Below, piece by piece: positions 38,732 to 44,636 of a stretch of DNA of 44,636 nucleotides. Position 1 is the stretch's first letter. Every line of letters begins with the position of its first letter. Location: positions 1-44,636 of the IMG/VR virus record IMGVR_UViG_3300032020_000016; one strand, given 5' to 3'. The notes under the pieces are model-generated. The model worked only from the letters and a program-made list of their open reading frames with translations, did no database searches and was not told the DNA's origin. Made by a program: the position numbers and the translations under genes. Origin of the DNA: a virus.

Positions 38732-40992
38732 TAGGCCAAGCTCGCCACCGCCCAATTGCTGAACATGCTCTGCCAGCCCTCGGTCTTGCTGTAGAGGCTG
38801 ACCCGGTAATACAGCAGGCCGCCCGATTGAACGGCCGCGTCATAATCATAGTAAAGTTGGCCGGCGCCCGGACCATAGCCGCTTCCGCCTGCCCCGCCGA
38901 CCGGTTTCGTGCCAAGGTCCACCGGTGCCAACGTGTTGACGATGGAGCGCTGGAGCAAATACTGGTAATGGTTGCTCAAGGTCTGCGGCGGATTGTACCA
39001 GAGCAATTTCACCACTCGCGTCGAGGTGCCGGCTACGCTGGTGATGACCGTCGCGCTCAGGCTGCGCGGCTGCCACTGCTCGTCCGCATAGACGGGCGGC
39101 TGCGCCGGCCCGCTCTGCGGGGTCACGCCGACCGGCCCTGCCAGTGCGCCCTCAATGGGCCCCTCGCAATAGGCCGCCACGCGGAACCAGTACATCGTGC
39201 CGTTGCTAAGGGGGCTGGCCGTCGCCGCCAGGGTCGCCACATCCGCGAACCTGGAACCGACAGCAGTCGTGGTGTTGGCGATGTACGCATAGTAACCGAT
39301 GACGTTCGGTTCCTGCGAAGCCTTCCAGTACACAACCGCGCTGCCGCTGCTCGCCACGGCGTAGAGGCTCGAAACAGCCATCGGCGGCAGGAAGCGAAAA
39401 CTCTCCAGACCGACCGTCTGTTTCCAGTCCAGACCCTCTTCGTCGCTCTGGGTTATCTCGTCGGTGATCGTTCGGATGCGATAGAGGTGTTCTTTGACGC
39501 TTGCAGTGGCCCACGTTTCGATTGCCGTGACCACCTGCCCGGGCTTCAGGTATGGATCGCCGTCCATGACGGCTTCGCCATGGCGCGCGATCTGGCTGTA
39601 ATCACGCAGCACCGCCGTCGCCAGCATCCATGCCTGCTCGCGCCCCCGGATGGTCGGCTCCTCGACGATCATGTGGCGCAGGCCGTAGCGCGCGATGCTG
39701 TCGCTGTCCGAGCGCGTCACGTCAGTCGGGTTCGTAGCCAGCGGCGTTCGGAAGCGCACCGTCACGCGGTTGCGCATATCCTTGCTCGTGACCGTCTTCG
39801 TCCAGTCGCGTACCGTCTTGCCGCTCACCAGCACTTCCTCGCCCGTCGTCCGTTGATACTCCGGCTCGTAGAAATGATACTTGTTGTCCTCCGGCCAATA
39901 CTCGAAGGTCCAGCCGATCATGTTGGCCAGGCGCTGGCAAGCCTGCCACAGGTTTTCGTTTTCGTTCGACCATTCTGGCACGCCGAATGATGTCGCGTCC
40001 AGCTGGTAATTCGCGCTCGTGATTTGCAGGCCGTAGTACGCATTGCTGAGAATGTCCTGCACGATGCGATCAGGAACCTGGGTGCTGTTCGAGGTCGTCT
40101 TGTAAGTGCGGAACTTCTCGCAGAACAGGTCGGTCATCCGCTTGCTCCGGTCCCGTATCTGGCTCAGCGTGATTGTCCCATCGGCGTGCTGCTGTATGTC
40201 GTCCCCCAACCTCCCGCTGAACAATTTGCGGCGAAAAACCGAAGTCACGTCGCCGCCGATAACCTCCACCTCATCGAGCGCATGATAGCCGGAGCCTGTG
40301 TAGAATTGCAGCCGCACCCACTGCGCAATCTCATCCAACTCCTGACTGACGTAATGACTCTGCCCAGCCTCGCTCGCCTTGTGGAAGTTGATCGGAATGC
40401 CGAGCACCTGTAGCCACGGGCCTCCGCTCGATACGGTGCTGATCATCAGTTGGATGCTGCTCGGAAGGACCCGTCCGCTGTTCACCGCACTGCCCAGCGA
40501 TATGCCGACTCCCTTCACTGCGTAACTCGCGCCCAGGTGTACGTTGACCGCGAAATCCGTGTTGCCCCAGGTCACCCATTTGGCGTCCCCATAACTGGTC
40601 GGTTCTGCGAATGTCTGATCTACGAGAAGCGTACCGCTTCCTGCGGTCGGCGTCGGGTAAACCGTGACTGTCACGCCGCTGGCGACGTTCGGGAAATAAT
40701 CGTAACCCAGGGAAATGTCCAGGATGCGGTTCTCGTCGAGTAGCGGGTCCCATGCGCTGGCCGCGTCATAGTTCCAACTGGAAGTATCATTATCCCGGGC
40801 TATCAGCCCGTCGTGATTGTCGAGGAGCAATTCGGCCGTCGCCACGCCGCCCAATTCCCGGTTGATCCGAATCGGGTATAGCACGCGCGGCATCCTGACA
40901 TAGCCGCCGCGATACAACTGCACAAGGGTCGCGGGATTCAGGTCGGGCCGGTATAAGTTGGCCTTGATCGTCAGGGTTGTCGGATCTGCCAT
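38731..40992 (-). CDS. Tail tip / baseplate hub protein with fibronectin-like domains
   Basis: The 753-residue protein has an N-terminal tail-hub-like part (ANLYRPDLNPATLVQLYRGG; RINRELGGVATAELLL), a central hub domain (SFGVPEWSNENENLWQACQR, GWTFEYWPEDNKYHFYEPEY), and two fibronectin type III-like repeats near the C-terminus (VAVSSLYAVASSG..., LLWYNPPQTLSNHYQYLLQ). It would close the tail tube and present the fibres. Confidence 0.75.
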   Translation of the reverse strand: MADPTTLTIKANLYRPDLNPATLVQLYRGGYVRMPRVLYPIRINRELGGVATAELLLDNHDGLIARDNDTSSWNYDAASAWDPLLDENRILDISLGYDYFPNVASGVTVTVYPTPTAGSGTLLVDQTFAEPTSYGDAKWVTWGNTDFAVNVHLGASYAVKGVGISLGSAVNSGRVLPSSIQLMISTVSSGGPWLQVLGIPINFHKASEAGQSHYVSQELDEIAQWVRLQFYTGSGYHALDEVEVIGGDVTSVFRRKLFSGRLGDDIQQHADGTITLSQIRDRSKRMTDLFCEKFRTYKTTSNSTQVPDRIVQDILSNAYYGLQITSANYQLDATSFGVPEWSNENENLWQACQRLANMIGWTFEYWPEDNKYHFYEPEYQRTTGEEVLVSGKTVRDWTKTVTSKDMRNRVTVRFRTPLATNPTDVTRSDSDSIARYGLRHMIVEEPTIRGREQAWMLATAVLRDYSQIARHGEAVMDGDPYLKPGQVVTAIETWATASVKEHLYRIRTITDEITQSDEEGLDWKQTVGLESFRFLPPMAVSSLYAVASSGSAVVYWKASQEPNVIGYYAYIANTTTAVGSRFADVATLAATASPLSNGTMYWFRVAAYCEGPIEGALAGPVGVTPQSGPAQPPVYADEQWQPRSLSATVITSVAGTSTRVVKLLWYNPPQTLSNHYQYLLQRSIVNTLAPVDLGTKPVGGAGGSGYGPGAGQLYYDYDAAVQSGGLLYYRVSLYSKTEGWQSMFSNWAVASLA

Positions 40993-43805
40993 TATCCCAC
41001 CGTCGCGCGCGCAGTCAGCGCCTGGAATTCGGCCTGCCGGTTTACCGTGCGCCAGACCTGCCTGCCCACCTCGCTAATCGCCTTGCGGTTAGGCAATGTC
41101 CCCAGTGCGGTCTGTAGAATTATGGTCTGGCGTCCGATCAGAACGCCGGCGCTCGATTGCGCCGCGCGGCTCAGGTTGTAAAGATACGCTTGGATCTCGA
41201 ACCCCTCGGGCGTGTTTAGGAACTGGCGCATCCAACGTTTCTGCGCTTCGTTCTGCGCCCGGCGCCGACTGCGGCTGCCGAGAAAGCCCAGCAGAAAACC
41301 CGCGCCGATAGCGTATGGGTTGGCCGTCAAGGCTGCGACGGATGCGCCCATTCCCAACCCCCCGCTAATATCTTCCATCATGCCGCCGCCGATTCCGAGT
41401 TGGCCGAGCACCTGAGCCCCCGCCTGCCACTTCGACATTTGCAACAGCATCTGCGCGCGCCTGGTGTCCGCGCCCTGCGGAGCCTTGGCCGCAATTGCCG
41501 TTCGTTCTTTCGTGGGCAGGGCCATGAGCGCGCCGAATCCGGCGGCGGTCGCCGCCCCTCCTGCTCCTGCCGCTGTGCCAATTCCACCTCCGAACGCCAG
41601 CGCGCCTGCCTGCGCCCCCTCAATGATCGCCGCCTTGAACAATGGCGCGGCCTGCTCGCTCGCCAGTGTGATCCCCCTGGCCTCCGGCGTCATCAGCGCG
41701 ATCTCGTTGATGACCGGCCCGAGTTTCTGGCGCAGCCAGTCCGCCAACATCATGTCGAGCAGCCCTTGGCCCAACGCCTCGAATGCGGAAAGGCCCTCCT
41801 TGCGCAGGTTCAGGAACGTGTTGACGAACATGTCTTCGATGCGGGTGCGCGCATTGTCCCAGACGCGCTGAACCTCTTGCGCCGCCGCCTCCTGCTGCTC
41901 GACCGCGAACTTGCTTCGCGTCACATCCTCGTACTCTTTGATGTAAGCAGGCGTCCTGCCGGCCTCGCGCAGTTCTTGCAACCGCCGGGCGAGCGATTGT
42001 TCAAATTCCAAGGCTCTTCGCCCGCCGGCTGGCGTCTGGAGCCATTGGCGCATTTCGCCGATCTCGCGTATGGTGGCGGCCTCGCCGGTTATCCAGGCCT
42101 CCCAGGTTGCCCGCGCCTCTCCGGCGGCCTGCTCGCGCAGGCTCAGAATCTGCTGTTCGAGCGACGCCCTCTTTTCGACCAGCGACAATTCATCTTGCGC
42201 CGCAGCCAGCGATTTCTCGGCCAGTTCGTTTGCCCACTTGTTGCGCTCCTTGTCGAGTTCCGCGCCGCGCGCCTTGGCTGCCTCTCGTTTCTCCGTCATC
42301 AGGGTGCTGATTTCTTCTGCCGCAATGAGTGCGTCAAGCCTCTGTTTTTCGGTAATGCCTGTTCGCTCGGCCTTTCTCAGGTTGGCTTGCAGAATTGGGC
42401 GTAGGCTTTCAATATATGCTTTCGGGTCTGCAACGTAGCCTTCGCGTTCGGCCAGCACCTTCATCTGGTCGAAGAGGACTCTCTGATAATTGGCCCTGCC
42501 GGTCAGCAGCGCCATGTATCGCGCATCGCCGGCGGCAGCCTTCTCGATTTCCTCGTTGCGGATTTTTTCGCGGTAGTCGGCTATCTGCCTGGCGGTCTTG
42601 CTGGCATAGTCCGCATAAATGCGCTCCCGCTCCTCCTTGAAGCGCAGGCTCGTGGCCAGGTCCAATCCTTCCTTCTGCAACTGTGCTTTCAGCGTTACGA
42701 TGCGCTTGTCCCGTTCGGCCTGCACGGCAAGCGTAATTCCCCGCTCGCCTTCCGCCATCATGCGCTTGCTCTCGGCCAACGACTGCTCGAAAATCGCCCG
42801 CTGCCCCGGAGTGAGCGCAGGCGGCAATCCCGCGATTGTGCCCGGCATTGGTTGAGGAGGTGCCGGCCAGAGGAAGCGATGTCTGCCTTCTTCAGTCGGC
42901 CCGACAATAGGCCCTATCGGCCCTTCGCGCAGGAGGTCCATGAATCGGCTAAGATAAGGCAACAATGGACCGAGAGCTTGAGTTTTCAGGGCAAGGAAGG
43001 CATCGTGCAATTGCTGGACTGCGATATGATAGCGCTTCACATTCTCGGTCTGTTCGTCCGTGAAGACTCCCGCCAGTACCCCGCCCGGTTTCCCCAACTC
43101 CTCCAGCTGCTCCCTCGACATCTCCAATATCTGCTGCAGGTTTATCGCGCCCCGCCCGAATATCGCCTGCGAATACTGCGCGCGCTTCATCTCGTTGTCC
43201 ATCGCAGCAAGGGCCTGCACAATCGCCCAGAAGCGCGCGGGCGCGCTATCCAGTTTTCCGATGTCAAGTCCCATGTCGCGCAAGGCCGTTTTCACCACGC
43301 TGCTGTTGGCTGCGATGTTGCGCTGCATGAAGAACACAGCGCGCGCCACCTGCGTCGCCTCGATGCCCAGATCGTCCAGCGCATCCACCAGCCCGGCTGC
43401 CTCCGGCGCCGTCGAACCCATGATCGCCTTCACGCGCCAGACCATCATGCCGAAACTCTCGACCTCTCCAATCGCCCGCTTCAGCCCGTAAACTGCGCCG
43501 CCCGCTGCCAGCGATGCCAACATTCCCTGCCAACTGAATCCCAGCGCCGCCAGCCCCCGCGTCAGCCCGCTCGTCTTGGCGGTCAACTCCTGCGCGGCAG
43601 TCCCGGTGCGCTTGAGGCTGGCGCTGGTTTTCTCCGCGCCGCGCGCCACCGTCATCTCGAACTCACGCCCGAGTTTCGCAGCATCCCGCTGCACCTGGTT
43701 GATCTGCTTATCGGTCAGCCCCAACTGTGCCAACAGCGCGCGGATCTGCGGGTCCGCCAGGTTCTGCATGGTCAACTTCAATGTCAGTTCGGTGGTTTCA
43801 GGCAT
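40992..43805 (-). CDS. Tape measure protein
   Basis: The 937-residue protein has an N-terminal coiled coil, a TMP-type domain (GEVESFGMMVWRVKAIMGST, FGRGAINLQQILEMSREQLE), further coiled coils and a C-terminal membrane-like region (SGGLGMGASVAALTANPYAIGAGFLLGF). Length sets the tail length; at the lambda ratio of about 0.15 nm per residue it implies roughly 140 nm. Start ATG 43805 overlaps the preceding gene by 8 bases; stop overlaps the tail tip start (TAATG). Confidence 0.9.
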   Translation of the reverse strand: MPETTELTLKLTMQNLADPQIRALLAQLGLTDKQINQVQRDAAKLGREFEMTVARGAEKTSASLKRTGTAAQELTAKTSGLTRGLAALGFSWQGMLASLAAGGAVYGLKRAIGEVESFGMMVWRVKAIMGSTAPEAAGLVDALDDLGIEATQVARAVFFMQRNIAANSSVVKTALRDMGLDIGKLDSAPARFWAIVQALAAMDNEMKRAQYSQAIFGRGAINLQQILEMSREQLEELGKPGGVLAGVFTDEQTENVKRYHIAVQQLHDAFLALKTQALGPLLPYLSRFMDLLREGPIGPIVGPTEEGRHRFLWPAPPQPMPGTIAGLPPALTPGQRAIFEQSLAESKRMMAEGERGITLAVQAERDKRIVTLKAQLQKEGLDLATSLRFKEERERIYADYASKTARQIADYREKIRNEEIEKAAAGDARYMALLTGRANYQRVLFDQMKVLAEREGYVADPKAYIESLRPILQANLRKAERTGITEKQRLDALIAAEEISTLMTEKREAAKARGAELDKERNKWANELAEKSLAAAQDELSLVEKRASLEQQILSLREQAAGEARATWEAWITGEAATIREIGEMRQWLQTPAGGRRALEFEQSLARRLQELREAGRTPAYIKEYEDVTRSKFAVEQQEAAAQEVQRVWDNARTRIEDMFVNTFLNLRKEGLSAFEALGQGLLDMMLADWLRQKLGPVINEIALMTPEARGITLASEQAAPLFKAAIIEGAQAGALAFGGGIGTAAGAGGAATAAGFGALMALPTKERTAIAAKAPQGADTRRAQMLLQMSKWQAGAQVLGQLGIGGGMMEDISGGLGMGASVAALTANPYAIGAGFLLGFLGSRSRRRAQNEAQKRWMRQFLNTPEGFEIQAYLYNLSRAAQSSAGVLIGRQTIILQTALGTLPNRKAISEVGRQVWRTVNRQAEFQALTARATVG

Positions 43806-44232
43806 CGAGCATCCCGTCGGATTGCAGGCGGTTCAGCAGAGCCTGCAATTCCTCGCCCGTGTGCCGTTCGACAAACTCCGCCGCCAGCCGCGCGTCGCCG
43901 ATTGCCTTCCGCTCCTCAGCCGACACGCTGATGCGCGCAGGCATATCGGGCACCCGCCCCTCCATGTGATTCTCGCGCAGCCAGTCCGCCAGTTTCGTTC
44001 CCTTGACGCGCCTGTGCAAGGCCGCGTATTCATGGCTCGTAACCGGCCGGTCCGCCGGCAGGCGGTCCGCCTCTGCCGGCGCCAGGCCTTTGCGAATGTC
44101 GGCCAGGAAATACTGCTTCATGGTGCGCACAGCCTCGCGTTCCGCTTCCCGCCGCGCCTTCATCTGCTCGCGGTACTCCTCCATCCGGTCCCGCAGCCGC
44201 TTTTCGATTGCGTCCAGTTCTACAAGCCCCAT
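43798..44232 (-). CDS. Hypothetical protein before the tape measure
   Basis: The 144-residue protein is helical and highly charged (DRMEEYREQMKARREAEREA) with a C-terminal helix (FVERHTGEELQALLNRLQS). It begins at ATG 44232, overlapping the gpF-like stop by 13 bases, and runs into the tape measure gene. It may assist tape measure or head assembly; unrecognised. Confidence 0.6.
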   Translation of the reverse strand: MGLVELDAIEKRLRDRMEEYREQMKARREAEREAVRTMKQYFLADIRKGLAPAEADRLPADRPVTSHEYAALHRRVKGTKLADWLRENHMEGRVPDMPARISVSAEERKAIGDARLAAEFVERHTGEELQALLNRLQSDGMLDA

Positions 44233-44636
44233 GCCGCGCTCCAGGGAATCCGCGCGCAGTTGCAGTTCGGGTGCGTGCTCAACACAGGCCGGGGTCCGAC
44301 GCCTCGGGGATACACGCCGTCCCCGTTCGCGCCGCCCGTCGCGGCTCCCGCGCAACTGCCGTCGCAGACTCCAGTGTGGTAGTAGAAAAACTTCTCCTGA
44401 ATATCGGGTATCTGCTGCGCCAGGTCCTCGGCGAATGCCGCGCTGCCCCGGTCTGCCGCCAGTTTCATTTCCGTTCGCGCCAGCGTTCGCGCGCGCGCTA
44501 TTGGGCTGGCGAATGCGCCCTTGCCCAGGTCGGTTTCCTCGGCCAGGCTTTTGGCAATCTCGCTCAGAGGCTTGCCCTGCGCCACACCCTCCGCGAGATA
44601 GTGGCGCACGTTGCGCATCGTGTCATCGCTCAAGTC
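44220..44636 (-). CDS. Head morphogenesis protein, Mu gpF/SPP1 gp7-like (3' part)
   Basis: The C-terminal part of the gene starting at 571 carries the family signature: RARTLARTEMKLAA, then FFYYHTGVCDGSC, and near the end THPNCNC (family HPNCRC). The extra Cys pair in CDGSCAG is a local feature. The last 127 bases of this fragment are the assembly repeat. Confidence 0.85.
   Translation of the reverse strand, partial: DLSDDTMRNVRHYLAEGVAQGKPLSEIAKSLAEETDLGKGAFASPIARARTLARTEMKLAADRGSAAFAEDLAQQIPDIQEKFFYYHTGVCDGSCAGAATGGANGDGVYPRGVGPRPVLSTHPNCNCARIPWSAAWGL
44510..44636. repeat. Right copy of 127-bp terminal direct repeat
   Basis: Identical to bases 1-127; see the left copy. Confidence 0.95.

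Noticed and set aside
43255-43275. TTGACA on the minus strand inside the tape measure gene
   Set aside because: No matching -10 at 16-18 bases and it lies within coding sequence.
1-44636. 127-bp ends as a biological direct terminal repeat
   Set aside because: Length equals a usual assembly k-mer and the repeat lies mid-gene in a continuous frame, so closure is the simpler reading.
1-44636. tRNA genes
   Set aside because: I looked for T-loop-like GTTCRANYC motifs with paired arms on both strands and saw none, though a covariance search would be decisive.

Overview
The window is one complete, circularly assembled bacteriophage genome. Bases 1-127 are repeated exactly at 44510-44636, so the molecule closes into a circle of about 44,509 bp, and one gene (a Mu gpF-like head morphogenesis protein) runs across the join. 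The gene set is that of a tailed dsDNA phage of a bacterium with a long tail: SPP1 gp6-like portal, scaffold, SU10-type major capsid protein, tail tube, 937-residue tape measure, tail tip with fibronectin-like repeats, beta-helix and glycine-rich fibres. Shine-Dalgarno sites, TTGACA/TATAAT-type promoters and ATGA/TAATG gene junctions are bacterial. GC is high and even. I see no integrase, DNA polymerase, tRNA or CRISPR array. A divergent repressor-like pair is present, so lifestyle is open.

Layout. Almost everything reads leftward (minus strand). The late region runs from a ParB-methyltransferase gene (14779) through small and large terminase, portal, scaffold, capsid, a very large glycosyltransferase-methyltransferase-glycosyltransferase fusion, connector, tail terminator, tail tube, a tail chaperone with a -1 frameshift, then gpG- and gpF-like genes, across the join into tape measure, tail tip, fibres, and a lysis cassette (secreted CARDB protein, holin-like proteins, M15 peptidase) ending at 33297. 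The early region runs leftward from a consensus promoter near 32600 down to about 14908. It holds small zinc-finger and HTH proteins, an Ala-Ala-x-x repeat protein, SbcD/SbcC, RNase H, a replication initiator, a DnaC/IstB-type loader, HNH endonuclease, a HigA-like protein, a PD-(D/E)xK-like nuclease and a RusA-like resolvase. Only the repressor (31492), a signal-peptide ORF next to it (31914) and a small membrane protein (33076) read rightward.

Control elements. Three leftward promoters share TTGACA and an extended -10 (TGGTA): 32.6 kb, 31.4 kb and 14.9 kb. The last is followed within about 30 bp by an intrinsic terminator just before the late operon, an arrangement like lambda pR'-tR'. A rightward promoter plus terminator at 29.0 kb could make a short antisense RNA. 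DnaA-box-like sites lie at 29.8-29.95 kb, and iteron-like repeats lie inside the initiator gene at 20.5-20.8 kb.

Gene packing is extreme in the early region. Many junctions overlap by 1-4 bases, and several carry duplicated ribosome-binding cassettes, including two related 19-codon micro-ORFs and three copies of a stop-hairpin-RBS element.
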